Assembly: GCF_017873815.1 (NCBI RefSeq)
Contig: NZ_JAGGKQ010000013.1
Span: forward strand, 17,498 to 81,497
Length of the DNA stretch: 64,000 nucleotides
From: Halorubrum alkaliphilum
Lineage (GTDB): Archaea; Halobacteriota; Halobacteria; Halobacteriales; Haloferacaceae
Direction: 5' to 3'
Part shown: piece by piece, positions 23,404 to 32,283 of the stretch
Layout of the letters: each line of letters begins with the position of its first letter
How positions within the stretch are numbered: the first letter of the stretch is position 1
The notes under the pieces: generated by a model
Database searches by the model: none
What the model was told of the DNA's origin: nothing
The model's input: the letters and a program-made list of their open reading frames with translations, nothing else
Translations under genes and position numbers: made by a program

Positions 23404-24563
23404 GCTTCGGGTGCCTTTCGCGCCTCGCCGCGGGCCATCAGGAAGACGCCCGCGAACTCGGGGACGGTGTTCGTGCCGGGTTGGACACTGATCCGCCGGC
23501 CGTTTAGTTCTACCGTCCGTTTCGTCTCACACTCGATCCGGATGTCCCGGCCGACGAACCGGTCGGGCACCGCGTCCCGGAGGGGATCGAACTCGGCGAG
23601 GTCGTCTCGATCGACCGACGTGACGACGAGCCCGGATCCGCCGTGAAGCGTTCCGGGCAGCCGGATGAGGCGGCGCGTGTCCGTCGTCACCGGCTCGTCG
23701 ATGGGCGCGGTGTCCGTCGCCGCCGTGCGGGCCGCCAGCGCGCTCACGAGCCGTCGCACGCCCGGGCCACCGGCCTCGACGTTGCCCTCGCGGACCGCAG
23801 CCGGAGTACGCTCGAACGCGCCGAGGATCGTCTTCGCGCGCCCCTCCCCGATCCCGTCGAGCTCCATCAGTCGCTCGCGGGCCGCGTCGTCGTCCATCTC
23901 TCGGAGTTCGTCGGCGTACTCGACGAGCGCCCCGTGGACGCGCGCGCCCCAGCCGCCCTCGGTACGGAGCACGCGCTTCGTCGTCCCGCGCTCGGAGACG
24001 GTCCGGATCAGCCCGTCCATGTCGAGGTCGATCGCACGGACGTAGTCCACGATCTCACGGCGAGCCTCACTGTCGAGCGCGCGAACCGACTCGTCGCGGA
24101 CGTGAACGTGATACCCCCGTCCGCCCGAGAAGACGATCGTGAGGTCGTCGAAGGAGAAGTCGCCCTCCAGAAAGTCGAGCAGGCGAACGAGCGCCCCTTT
24201 ACACTCGGCGAGCATCTCGGCGTAAGGGGTCGTCTCCGGGTCCACCCCGGGGAGGTGATCCGCGTCGAGATCGAAGACGAGATCGGCCGACCGCCAGCCC
24301 TTCTTTCCCATTGTCGACGCGCCGGGGTCGTCGTAGCGCGCGGCAGAGAAGTAGGCGTGCCGTGGCGCGTTGTCCGCGAAGAACGTGTCGAGGTCGCCAA
24401 GGTCGTACAGCGACTGGTGGCGGACCATCGTCGTCCCTGTGCCGGGCGTCCACGGGATGTGTCCCCATTCACGGAGGTTCGCATCCGGCGGCGGGGACAG
24501 CGAGACGCGCCGGTAGTAGTCGCCGAACCGACCCGAGAGATACTCGCGTGTCCGGTCGTCCAT
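23400..24563 (-). CDS. priS: DNA primase small subunit PriS
   Basis: A 387-aa archaeo-eukaryotic primase catalytic subunit. Visible are REWGHIPW near the N-terminus, DLVFDLDADHL (the D-x-D metal-binding pair) and IVFSGGRGYHVHV (the SGGRG.H motif). A helical insert with LDGIGEGRAKTILGAF follows, then the C-terminal RLPGTLHGGSGLVV segment. It makes RNA or DNA primers together with PriL. The start at 24563 gives the family's usual MDDRTREYLSGRFGDYYR N-terminus; a longer upstream frame is not supported. Confidence 0.92.
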   Translation of the reverse strand: MDDRTREYLSGRFGDYYRRVSLSPPPDANLREWGHIPWTPGTGTTMVRHQSLYDLGDLDTFFADNAPRHAYFSAARYDDPGASTMGKKGWRSADLVFDLDADHLPGVDPETTPYAEMLAECKGALVRLLDFLEGDFSFDDLTIVFSGGRGYHVHVRDESVRALDSEARREIVDYVRAIDLDMDGLIRTVSERGTTKRVLRTEGGWGARVHGALVEYADELREMDDDAARERLMELDGIGEGRAKTILGAFERTPAAVREGNVEAGGPGVRRLVSALAARTAATDTAPIDEPVTTDTRRLIRLPGTLHGGSGLVVTSVDRDDLAEFDPLRDAVPDRFVGRDIRIECETKRTVELNGRRISVQPGTNTVPEFAGVFLMARGEARKAPEA

Positions 24564-24652
24564 CGTTTCCTCGTATACCCGCGGTCGAGGTATAGACGTG
24601 TCGTTCGCGAACCGGCCACAACCATTTGACCCAGGAGCATCTACCCGACGAT

Positions 24653-24799
24653 ATGCGCTCAAAAGAGGAGGTCAGAGAGCAGTACGAGTTCCTTCGCGAG
24701 GAGCTTGACGACGAGGAGATGACGCACCGCGGCGTTGAGGAACTGTTCACTCACTACAAGCGCGCTCTCGGATGGGTGTTAGAGGAGGAACACTTGTAG
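24653..24799 (+). CDS. Small acidic conserved protein (48 aa)
   Basis: MRSKEEVREQYEFLREELDD, then HRGVEELFTHYKRALGWVLEEE. It is a single long amphipathic helix pair, very acidic, divergent from priS with an ~90-nt gap. Proteins of this size and pattern recur in haloarchaeal genomes. Function unknown. Confidence 0.6.
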   Translation: MRSKEEVREQYEFLREELDDEEMTHRGVEELFTHYKRALGWVLEEEHL

Positions 24800-24839
24800 C
24801 GCTCGCACGTTAGGTTTATTAGTCTCAACCGGGTATTAT

Positions 24840-24935
24840 CAGGTGACGCTTCGTCTGGAGGGCCGAAGCGTCAGCGGGGACCAATTCGGACGAATGCCTC
24901 ACGCGGCTTTTTTCCGCTGGGGCATGCGTCCGTTC
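24840..24935 (+). ncRNA. Candidate structured small RNA
   Basis: GACGCTTCG...CGAAGCGTC (24843-24870) is a perfect 9-bp hairpin. It is followed by ATGCCTCA-C-GCGG / CCGC-TGGGGCAT, about 12 bp with a bulged C and a CTTTTTT loop (24895-24928). A TATA-like TTTATTA lies ~25 nt upstream of the first stem. The 370-nt gap holds no gene, so this is a good small-RNA candidate. Confidence 0.45.
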
Positions 24936-25172
24936 TCGAACGACCACATCCCGAGTCGCGACTCCGGTGCTACTTGATTGTCGGTGCGATAATACGTGTG
25001 TTTCCCGACATCATCATGAACCCGAGGTCACGGCGTGTCAGTGATAGAACGTTACTCATATGACAGTACTGAGTGGGTTGAATACCGGGCGAATGGCGGT
25101 AGTAACACACGAGTCGAACGTGTACGTAACGGAATATTTATTTATTTTCGACGGTTATGTCTGGATAGTCGC

Positions 25173-25448
25173 ATGTACGACCTCACAGGTTTCCAGCGTG
25201 ATCTGCTCTACGTGATCGCCGGGCTTGACGAGCCGCACGGACTGGCGATCAAGGACGAACTCGAGGACTATTACGAGAAGGAGATCCACCACGGCCGGCT
25301 CTACCCGAACTTGGACACGCTCGTCGAGAAGGGTCTCGTCGAGAAGGGCCAGCGCGACCGACGGACGAACTACTACACGCTCACCCGTCGCGGTCGACGC
25401 GAGATCGACGCCCGAACCGAGTGGGAGTCGCAGTACGTCGATCACTGA
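25173..25448 (+). CDS. PadR-family transcriptional regulator
   Basis: A 91-aa winged-helix protein: MYDLTGFQRDLLYVIAGLDE, GLAIKDELEDYYEKEIHHGRLYPNLDTLVEKGLVEKG and RTNYYTLTRRGRREI. This is the PadR N-terminal domain without the C-terminal dimerisation extension, the usual haloarchaeal form. A TATA-like ATATTTATT lies upstream. The ATG is chosen over an upstream extension that lacks family similarity. Confidence 0.88.
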   Translation: MYDLTGFQRDLLYVIAGLDEPHGLAIKDELEDYYEKEIHHGRLYPNLDTLVEKGLVEKGQRDRRTNYYTLTRRGRREIDARTEWESQYVDH

Positions 25449-25625
25449 GCGGCACGATCGGTCCTCCCTCTGGGGTCCGACGGTCGGTCCCGGTGTCACT
25501 GCCGTGTTCCTCGATCCTCCCCGATCGTTCGTTCCGCCCTCATGGCCGTCTCTCGTGCCGATACCGGATGCTCTCCCGGCCTCGATGACCAGTCGTTTTT
25601 TCGCGGCGGCCGTCGAGAACACCGT

Positions 25626-26966
25626 ATGAACCGTGATACGGTAACCCCCCGAGTGTCCGACTTCCCAGGTGACCGAGCGACCGAGTGGGTCGAACACCAC
25701 CACCGGTCAGCCGCGCCGAGCACCTACGTCTACGAGTTCGTGTGGGACCGCACCGCGCCCGCGACGGGGCCGTTCTGTACCGACGTCGACGGCAACGTTC
25801 TCATGGATTTCACGAGCCACGTCGCCGCCGCTCCGCTGGGCTACAACAATCCGCTGATCACCGAACCGCTCGCGGAGTTCGACCTCGTCGACCCGCTGAA
25901 GATCGCGGGACAGGACTTCTACGTCTCCGACGGCAACGATCCCGGCGAGGGCGCTCCCGGCCCGGCCGATCTCATGGAGCGTCTCACCGACGTGACCAGC
26001 CACTACGACATGGACACGGTGTTCCTCTCGAACTCGGGCGCGGAGGCGGTCGAGAACGCGATCAAGATCTCCTACGACGACGCCGACGGCGCGAAGTACG
26101 CGATCACCTTCGACGGCGCGTTCCACGGCCGGACGCTCGGCGCGCTCTCGCTCAACCGTTCGAAGTCCGTCTACCGCCGCGACTTCCCCGAGATCAGTAC
26201 GGTCCACGACATGCCGTTCTGTGACGACCGCGGCTGTACCCCCGAGACCTGCTCGTGCGGTTTCTTCGCCGGCGGGAGTTCCCGACTACGGACGAAACTC
26301 GATCCGAAACGCGGCCACGTCGATCCCGAGTCCGTCGCGTACCTGATCATGGAGCCGATCCAGGGCGAGGGCGGCTACCGGTTCCCCTCGGACGCGTTCA
26401 TGGACGAGATCGCCGCGGTCGTCGACGAACACGACATCACTCTCGTCGCCGACGAGATCCAGTCCGGGGTCGGCCGGACCGGCGAGATGTGGGGATCGGA
26501 CCACTACGCGATCGAGCCCGACGTGATCGCGAGCGCGAAGGGACTCCGCGTGGGCGCAACGATCTCCCGTTCCGACGTGTTTCCCGAAGAAACCGGCCGC
26601 ATTTCCTCGACGTGGGGTGCCGGCGACATCATCGCCTCGCTACAGGGCGCGTTGACGCTCGACGCCATCGAGGAGGAGGGACTCATGGAGAACGCGACGG
26701 TCCGCGGCCGACAGTTCCGCGAGATCATGGCTGACGCCGACCCGGATGGCGTCGTCGACGTCCGCGGGCTCGGACTCATGCTCGCCGTCGAATTCGATAC
26801 GAAGGGTCGACGTGACGAGGTGATGGAGCGCGCCGTGAGCCACGGGCTGCTCACGCTGGCGTGCGGGACGAAGGTGCTCCGTATTCTCCCGCCGATGGAC
26901 GTCACCGAACGTGAGATCGAACTCGGCTGTGACCTGTTGACGACCGCGATCGACGAGGCGGCCTGA
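25626..26966 (+). CDS. Class III (PLP-dependent) aminotransferase
   Basis: A 446-aa fold-type I enzyme. It has LSNSGAEAVENAIKIS (phosphate-binding), TFDGAFHGRTLGALSLN, ADEIQSGVGRTGEMWG (the Asp that contacts PLP) and IASAKGLRVGATIS (Schiff-base Lys), and ends LRILPPMDVTEREIE. A CTPETCSCGF cysteine cluster in the middle is unusual. It acts on an omega-amino or similar substrate (GabT/ArgD-like); the exact substrate cannot be told. Transcribed alone, 55 nt before mutY. Confidence 0.85.
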   Translation: MNRDTVTPRVSDFPGDRATEWVEHHHRSAAPSTYVYEFVWDRTAPATGPFCTDVDGNVLMDFTSHVAAAPLGYNNPLITEPLAEFDLVDPLKIAGQDFYVSDGNDPGEGAPGPADLMERLTDVTSHYDMDTVFLSNSGAEAVENAIKISYDDADGAKYAITFDGAFHGRTLGALSLNRSKSVYRRDFPEISTVHDMPFCDDRGCTPETCSCGFFAGGSSRLRTKLDPKRGHVDPESVAYLIMEPIQGEGGYRFPSDAFMDEIAAVVDEHDITLVADEIQSGVGRTGEMWGSDHYAIEPDVIASAKGLRVGATISRSDVFPEETGRISSTWGAGDIIASLQGALTLDAIEEEGLMENATVRGRQFREIMADADPDGVVDVRGLGLMLAVEFDTKGRRDEVMERAVSHGLLTLACGTKVLRILPPMDVTEREIELGCDLLTTAIDEAA

Positions 26967-27020
26967 CACGGGCGCGCCCGCAACCACCACGGATAAACGA
27001 CCCACGCCCGGATCGAACGC

Positions 27021-27956
27021 ATGGCCGATGTCGACGCGGACGACTCTCCCGCCCTCCCTGCGGACCCCGACCCGGTCCGCGAGGCGTTGATCGAGTGGTA
27101 CGAGACGGATCACCGCGAGTTCCCGTGGCGGCGGACCGAAGACCCCTACGAAATACTTGTCAGCGAGGTGATGAGCCAGCAGACCCAACTCGGTCGCGTC
27201 GTCCCCGCGTGGGAGGACTTCCTCGACCGCTGGCCGGCCGTGACCGACCTCGCGGCGGCCGATCGCGGTGACGTCGTCGCCTTCTGGTCGGACCACTCGC
27301 TGGGCTACAACAACCGCGCGAAGTACCTCCATGAGGCGGCGACACAGGTGGAAACGGAGTACGACGGCGAGTTCCCTCGAACGCCCGACGAACTGTCCGA
27401 GCTGATGGGCGTCGGCCCCTACACCGCCAACGCGGTCGCGTCGTTCGCGTTCAACGCTGGCGACGCGGTCGTCGACACGAACGTCAAACGCGTCCTCCAT
27501 CGCGCGTTTGCCGAAATCCATAATGCGGACGATCCAGACTACGAAACCGTCGCAAACGCCCTCATGCCGGCTGGAGAGTCCAGAATCTGGAACAACGCCA
27601 TCATGGAACTCGGCGGAGTGGCGTGTGGAAAGAAACCTCGGTGCGACGAGGCAGGTTGTCCGTGGCGCGAGTGGTGTCACGCGTACCAGACTGGTGACTT
27701 CACCGCACCCGACGTGCCCACCCAGCCGAGCTTCGAGGGGAGCCGGCGGCAGTTCCGGGGTCGGATCGTTCGTGCCCTTTCGAACCACGATGAACTCACA
27801 CTCGATGAGCTCGGACCGAAGATTCGTGTAGACTATTCACCGGATGGAGAAAACGGTCGAGAGTGGTTAGAAGGACTTCTGACTGATTTGGCCGATGATG
27901 GCCTTCTCGATGTCGAAGAATCAGATGACAGGACGGTGGCGAAGCTCAGTGAGTAA
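27021..27956 (+). CDS. mutY: A/G-specific adenine glycosylase MutY with replaced 3' end
   Basis: A 311-aa base-excision repair glycosylase that removes A opposite 8-oxoG. It has FPWRRTEDPYEILVSEVMSQQTQ, the HhH motif LMGVGPYTANAVASFAF, the catalytic Asp in VVDTNVKRV, and the Fe-S cluster CGKKPRCDEAGCPWREWC. From about codon 163 (~27510) base composition shifts to lower GC and the text diverges from the usual YRAFDV...DDAAFERA form, which is instead found in the fragment at 29166. The 3' third therefore seems to have been supplied by incoming DNA. Confidence 0.92.
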   Translation: MADVDADDSPALPADPDPVREALIEWYETDHREFPWRRTEDPYEILVSEVMSQQTQLGRVVPAWEDFLDRWPAVTDLAAADRGDVVAFWSDHSLGYNNRAKYLHEAATQVETEYDGEFPRTPDELSELMGVGPYTANAVASFAFNAGDAVVDTNVKRVLHRAFAEIHNADDPDYETVANALMPAGESRIWNNAIMELGGVACGKKPRCDEAGCPWREWCHAYQTGDFTAPDVPTQPSFEGSRRQFRGRIVRALSNHDELTLDELGPKIRVDYSPDGENGREWLEGLLTDLADDGLLDVEESDDRTVAKLSE

Positions 27957-28074
27957 TAGAGTCTACTGCATTGGGTCTCGCCTACAGGCATCTCTACGTC
28001 GATAGCCTGCTGTCAAGGCCGAAACTGCGTGGATGTAGTGTGTTTTAATTCGGTCTGTCTCCTACGCTGATGGG

Positions 28075-28923
28075 ATGACTTCCCGCGTCTATTACCATCA
28101 TCCCGAGGATACGAAATATTCTCTTGCGTACGTCACTCAAGACAGGGATGAAATAACGACGTCCGGGCAAGATGCGATCGTTGAGCGCTACGATTTCGGT
28201 GAAGAGTTCTTCGTACTGTATACGAATCGCGGGGCGAGCGGGACGGTCGAAGACCTTGACGACGAGTTCGAAGACGTCCTCGATGAGATGTCACCGCAGG
28301 ACCGGATGATCACGGTGCGTTTACTTCAGATATTCGAGGAGATCGTCGAGGAAAAGGAGCTGGAAGAGGAAGCGAAGCTCGAAATTTACAAGCAGATCGA
28401 ATTAGAACGGATTCCCGACGCTATCGCACGCGTCGATTGGACCGCTACTGCCGTCGATGTCGCAGGGCAGCTTATGTCTACGCTGATTCTGAAACACGCG
28501 CTACCTAACGCGAATCACCGGACATCGATCGGTATGGCTCAGTGGTACCTGGAGAGCATCGAAACCGGGTTCTCGTTTCCTGACTTTGCGACCGAAGCGT
28601 ACGACTGGAAGACGTGGGTCAACGAGTATATTACCGAATCGAAGCGGCTTCTCACGGTTCGGCGGAACACGACGGCGTTCTCGTTACTCTCCGAGTGGGG
28701 ATGTGACATCGTCGTACGGAAGAACGGCATCGAGATCGTTCTTGTAGAGTACGATCTCGATTTCACTCGTTCAGAAGCGTACACGCACTATGGGGATGTG
28801 CACACTGAACTCTGTACGAACTTCCTTGCCGAATCCGCCACCCGTGCTGGACATGACGAACTCATCAGTACGGAAGGTATCAGAAAAGCGGAGTTCGTGT
28901 CGTTCCTCGAAGCGGCAGAATAA
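28075..28923 (+). CDS. Fic/Doc-motif protein in the mutY insertion
   Basis: A 282-aa acidic protein. At ~141-149 it has HALPNANHR followed by TSIGMAQWYL, matching the Doc/Fic active-site pattern H-x-(F/L)-x-(D/N)-(A/G)-N-(K/G/H)-R, embedded between helices as in that fold. Fic/Doc enzymes AMP- or phosphorylate target proteins and often act as toxins or phage-defence effectors. The N-terminal ~90 residues and the C-terminal ~100 (SEWGCDIVVRKNGIEIVLVEYD) are unfamiliar. It has lower GC than its neighbours and lies between the two mutY 3' ends, so it arrived with that exchange. Confidence 0.6.
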   Translation: MTSRVYYHHPEDTKYSLAYVTQDRDEITTSGQDAIVERYDFGEEFFVLYTNRGASGTVEDLDDEFEDVLDEMSPQDRMITVRLLQIFEEIVEEKELEEEAKLEIYKQIELERIPDAIARVDWTATAVDVAGQLMSTLILKHALPNANHRTSIGMAQWYLESIETGFSFPDFATEAYDWKTWVNEYITESKRLLTVRRNTTAFSLLSEWGCDIVVRKNGIEIVLVEYDLDFTRSEAYTHYGDVHTELCTNFLAESATRAGHDELISTEGIRKAEFVSFLEAAE

Positions 28924-28928
28924 TTGCG

Positions 28929-29033
28929 TTAGTCCTGAAGGTCCGCGACGGTGTGCCCAAGCTCCCGGGCATGTTCGCTCTCGCTTACGTCATACCGCTC
29001 TTCTAGAGAGCGGAGTTGTTCTTGGAAAGTCAT
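28929..29033 (-). CDS. Possible 34-aa micro-protein opposite the Fic-like gene
   Basis: ATG at 29033 to TAA at 28929 gives MTFQEQLRSLEERYDVSESE followed by HARELGHTVADLQD, an amphipathic acidic helix. It converges on the Fic-like gene 6 nt away. Size and place would suit a small neutralising partner, but nothing proves it is translated. Confidence 0.35.
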   Translation of the reverse strand: MTFQEQLRSLEERYDVSESEHARELGHTVADLQD

Positions 29034-29165
29034 CGTTGGAGCTTCAGATGGGCCTATTCTAACCGAGGCGATTCTCGCATAAGAACCTTTCCCGACTGCC
29101 GAAGATCGGGTTCAGGATATTAAAACGAGAATCGACAGTTCACGTTCATCTTGACTGGGAACTGT

Positions 29166-29618
29166 TCTTACCGCGCATTCGACGTGTCAGATGACGACGC
29201 AGCGTTCGAGCGGGCCGCTTCTCGTCTCATGCCCGATGGAGAGTCCAGAATCTGGAACAACGCGATTATGGAACTCGGTGGCGTCGCCTGCGGAAAGAAA
29301 CCACGGTGTGACGAATCTGGGTGCCCGTGGCGCGAGTGGTGTCACGCGTATCAGACCGGCGACTTCACCGCACCCGACGTACCAACTCAGCCTAGTTTCG
29401 AGGGAAGTCGGAGACAGTTCCGTGGACGGATCGTTCGCGTTCTCAGCAACCACGAGGAGATGGACGTCGATACCCTTGGGCACAAGATACGTGTTGATTA
29501 CACCCCGGAAGGCGAACACGGACGGGAGTGACTTCGGGGTCTCCTTTCGGATCTGGCCGATGATGAGCTACTCGAAGTCGATGAATCGGAGGATGAGACG
29601 ATAACTCGTCTAGGGTAG
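29166..29618 (+). pseudogene. mutY: Displaced 3' fragment of mutY with a nonsense codon
   Basis: Translation gives SYRAFDVSDDDAAFERAASRLMPDGES, then NNAIMELGGVACGKKPRCDE, the Fe-S cysteines and the MutY C-terminus, nearly identical to mutY residues from ~180 onward. A TGA at 29529-29531 replaces the Trp codon of the intact copy, after which the frame continues to TAG at 29616. There is no glycosylase core upstream. It is the original end of mutY, now cut off. Confidence 0.85.
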
Positions 29619-29700
29619 CGTGATTTGATCCAGATCACTCGTATCGGACGGCGACCACGTGCCGATAAACCACTACGGCGCGGTTCGTCGCCGATGACGC

Positions 29701-30087
29701 TTACTTCGGCGTTCCGGGATCCCCGAGCAGCTCGGCGTTCGCCGGCTTCAGCCACTCGCGGTGTGCGTAGTAGACGACGGCGATCGGTGGGACGAACAGC
29801 GCGACGAGCGCGTAGAGCCATTTAAATAGGCCGAAGTCGGCGACCCCCCGCTCGCCGAGCGAGAGGGCGTCGAGTAGGATCGTGGCGGTCGCGAGCGGCG
29901 CGAGGACGTACGCGTGAGTGAAGCCGACGGCGGCACCCGCCGGTGTGCCGGCCTCCAACAGTGCCCATTCGAGCGCGTACAGTCCGCCCCATGCCACGAC
30001 GGCGATCGCGAGGACGCGGAGCCACGGGCCGTTAAACCGGCGCTCGGTGGTCCCGTCCTCGTGTGTGGGAGTCGTCTGCGTGCTCAC
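29701..30087 (-). CDS. Small membrane protein (three TM segments)
   Basis: A 128-aa protein from GTG at 30087: a short polar N-terminus, then hydrophobic stretches VLAIAVVAWGGLYALEWALL, AYVLAPLATATILLDAL and WLYALVALFVPPIAVVYYAH, ending EWLKPANAELLGD. Topology suggests a small integral membrane protein; family not recognised. The longer upstream frame runs into the 16-bp repeat array and is unlikely to be translated. Confidence 0.65.
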   Translation of the reverse strand: MSTQTTPTHEDGTTERRFNGPWLRVLAIAVVAWGGLYALEWALLEAGTPAGAAVGFTHAYVLAPLATATILLDALSLGERGVADFGLFKWLYALVALFVPPIAVVYYAHREWLKPANAELLGDPGTPK

Positions 30088-30221
30088 GAGTTCACTCAGG
30101 GTCGTACGATATTGAAAGTCGTGATGTCGGTGGCGGAGACTCCGTTCCTTCGACCAGTTATAAACGGCGTTAGCAACCCCGCTCGCTCTTTTATAACGAG
30201 GGTATGCCGTATCACCATACC

Positions 30222-30333
30222 CACTCCCGCCATCAGCCACTCCCGCCATCAGCCACTCCCGCTATCAGCCACTCCCGCCATCAGCCACTCCCGCCATCAG
30301 CCACTCCCGCCATCAGCCACTCCCGCTATCAGC
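30222..30333 (+). repeat. Seven tandem copies of a 16-bp unit
   Basis: CACTCCCGCCATCAGC is repeated seven times without spacers. Copies 3 and 7 carry T instead of C at position 10, giving an A-A-B-A-A-A-B pattern that suggests duplication of a multi-unit block. The 16-bp period is not a multiple of 3, so it is not coding. It lies upstream of two minus-strand genes. Confidence 0.95.
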
Positions 30334-30417
30334 CACGACCGCATCGACACCGATCGAGAACGGGGAGCTGTGTACGTAACTCGTGGAGGGGAGCAGCAAA
30401 GTCGCCCGGAATACGAG

Positions 30418-30735
30418 TCAGGCGGGACCGTCGACGAACTTCTCGGGACCCTCGTAGAACCAGTAGCCGTTCTCGCGCATGGCGCGGCCGAGCTCCTGAT
30501 GGAACGCCACGAAGTCGTCGAACTCCTCCGTCTCGACGTGCTCGAATATCTCCTCGACGGAGACGACCGTCTCGTGGTCGATCCGGATCGGGTGGTCGCC
30601 GTACTGTTCGACGTACTCCGCAGCCGACAGCGGGAAGTCCTCTCCCTCGTCGATCTTCTTGGCGAGCACCGCGTGGCCGTACTGTCGCATGCCCTCGCTA
30701 CCCTGCTCGCCGTCGGGGTCGTGTGGCCAGTCCAT
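30418..30735 (-). CDS. Conserved haloarchaeal protein (DUF5785-like)
   Basis: A 105-aa protein: MDWPHDPDGEQGSEGMRQYG, AVLAKKIDEGEDFPLSAAEY, PIRIDHETVVSVEEIFEHV, GRAMRENGYWFYEGPEKF. I recognise the pattern as a widely conserved haloarchaeal family of unknown function; the family number is from memory. The start at 30735 gives the usual MDWPHDPDG beginning. Confidence 0.75.
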   Translation of the reverse strand: MDWPHDPDGEQGSEGMRQYGHAVLAKKIDEGEDFPLSAAEYVEQYGDHPIRIDHETVVSVEEIFEHVETEEFDDFVAFHQELGRAMRENGYWFYEGPEKFVDGPA

Positions 30736-30850
30736 ACACGGCATTTACCGCCCCGGAGGAAAGTCGTTGCGCTCGCGCCCGGGCCGTCTCGCCCCGTTCA
30801 CGCGCCTCCGGAAACGGGGCATGATCGCTCCGTCAGCTACACGCGACGAC

Positions 30851-31465
30851 TCAGACGCCGTTGTCCTCACGATACCGGTCAGGGACGTACGCCTGGACTG
30901 GCTCGGGCAGGAGGCGCGCCACGCGGGGAGCGAGGACGGCAAGAGGGCGACGAAGCAGGGTGTACGAGAGGGCAACGCCGACCGTCCCGACGACGAGCCA
31001 CCGGAGCCACCCGTCGAGCACGAGATACAGCGGGACCGCAAGGAGTCCCGACAACAGCAGGTCCCCGGGAGCCCCGTCGTACCGCACCAGTCGGCGCGGC
31101 CGGATCCACGTTCCGTGATAGTGGTCGTACACTGCCCGATCGGAGTTCCCCTCCCACGGACGGAGCTCCAGCCCCGCGCCGAGCACGTCGGAGACGGAGT
31201 GGAGCGCCGCACCCGCCAGGAAGAGCGCCAGCGCGACCGTCGCGGTGGACGGCATCGCCAGTGCGACGAGGATCGCCGCCGCGGCCAGCACGGAGTAGTA
31301 CACCGGGTAGTGTAGCGTCCTGCGGTGGCCGACGTACAGGTCCACGTCCGGGAGCAGCCCCCCGAGGAAGCCGGCAGCAAAGCCGACGGGAGCGTACTCC
31401 GGGCTTACGGCCCAGAGGGGGAGGGCGAGCGCCATCCCGGCCAGCACGTGGGTCGGAAGCATCAT
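30851..31465 (-). CDS. Membrane-bound metal-dependent hydrolase-like protein (YdjM/DUF457 type)
   Basis: About 204 aa with four to five TM segments. THVLAGMALALPLW at the start, LLPDVDLYVGHRRTLHYPVYYSV and ALHSVSDVLGAG carry the His/Asp pattern of the LexA-regulated YdjM/DUF457 family of inner-membrane proteins thought to bind metal. Start ATG at 31465 or 31462. Exact function unknown. Confidence 0.75.
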   Translation of the reverse strand: MMLPTHVLAGMALALPLWAVSPEYAPVGFAAGFLGGLLPDVDLYVGHRRTLHYPVYYSVLAAAAILVALAMPSTATVALALFLAGAALHSVSDVLGAGLELRPWEGNSDRAVYDHYHGTWIRPRRLVRYDGAPGDLLLSGLLAVPLYLVLDGWLRWLVVGTVGVALSYTLLRRPLAVLAPRVARLLPEPVQAYVPDRYREDNGV

Positions 31466-31533
31466 TGTATCGGAACGAAAGCGACAGAAGCGTATGAACG
31501 TATCGCTCAAGAACGGCAGACACCACGGGATAC

Positions 31534-32118
31534 TCACAGGAACCGATCGGGGCTCACATCCCACGGAACGAACCGTACCGCCTCCAGCAGGCCGTTAGCG
31601 ACGGCGATCAGTAGCACCATGTATATGGCGTTGCCGAGTGCCGAGAGCACGACGAACTGGCGGACGGGATACCCGCTCAATCCGGCCGGGATCGTCATCA
31701 GTCCGCGAAGTCCCGGCGTCGCGTTCGAGATCCAGACCGCGTGGCCGCCGAACCGGTCGAACCACCGGTCGACGAGCGCCAGCCGCGAGTCTCCGATTCG
31801 TTCCTTCACGATCTCGGGAAGCCGATCGAGATACGGGATCATCCGCGCGAGTCGTCCCGGCGACTCTCCGTCCTCGTTGACGGTTCGGTACAGCACCAAC
31901 TGTCCTGCCGTCGCCGAACCGACACAGAACGCACCGACCACGACCGTGAGGACGAGTCCCGGTTCCGTCGCGACGACGTAGAGGATGAACAGCAACGAAG
32001 GGTGGAGCAGCTTCCCGACGAGCAACCCTTCAAGCGCGTAGAGGAGGACGAGCAACGGCGAACCGACGGTGACTACCAGACCGCCGAGTGTCGTATCGAT
32101 GTCGATCGCCCGAGCCAT
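31534..32118 (-). CDS. DedA/SNARE-associated family membrane protein
   Basis: A 194-aa polytopic protein. GAFCVGSATAGQLVLYRTV, then WFDRFGGHAVWISNATPGLRGLMTIPAGLSGYPVRQFVVLSALGNAIY matches the DedA core (F.rfG......r..PgvR......aG...m....F......g...W). DedA proteins are implicated in lipid flipping and envelope homeostasis. Convergent neighbours suggest single transcription. Confidence 0.78.
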   Translation of the reverse strand: MARAIDIDTTLGGLVVTVGSPLLVLLYALEGLLVGKLLHPSLLFILYVVATEPGLVLTVVVGAFCVGSATAGQLVLYRTVNEDGESPGRLARMIPYLDRLPEIVKERIGDSRLALVDRWFDRFGGHAVWISNATPGLRGLMTIPAGLSGYPVRQFVVLSALGNAIYMVLLIAVANGLLEAVRFVPWDVSPDRFL

Positions 32119-32283
32119 CTCTCTATGGCGTCCTTGGTGGGCGGGCCGATAGTCCCAGCGATCCGACGAGAACCCGCCGCAATCGACCGGAACGACTGCG
32201 GCTGCTCCGGTGTCGATCGAGTCACCTCGTCCCGTGCCGTGTTGTACCAGTACGACTATCTGCGTGGGGCAAAACCGGCTACG

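Noticed and set aside
24563..24662. Longer PriS N-terminus
   Set aside because: The extra ~33 residues have no family similarity and cross the promoter region of the divergent small gene.
30222..30333. Tandem repeats as a CRISPR array
   Set aside because: The 16-bp units abut without spacers and no cas genes are near.
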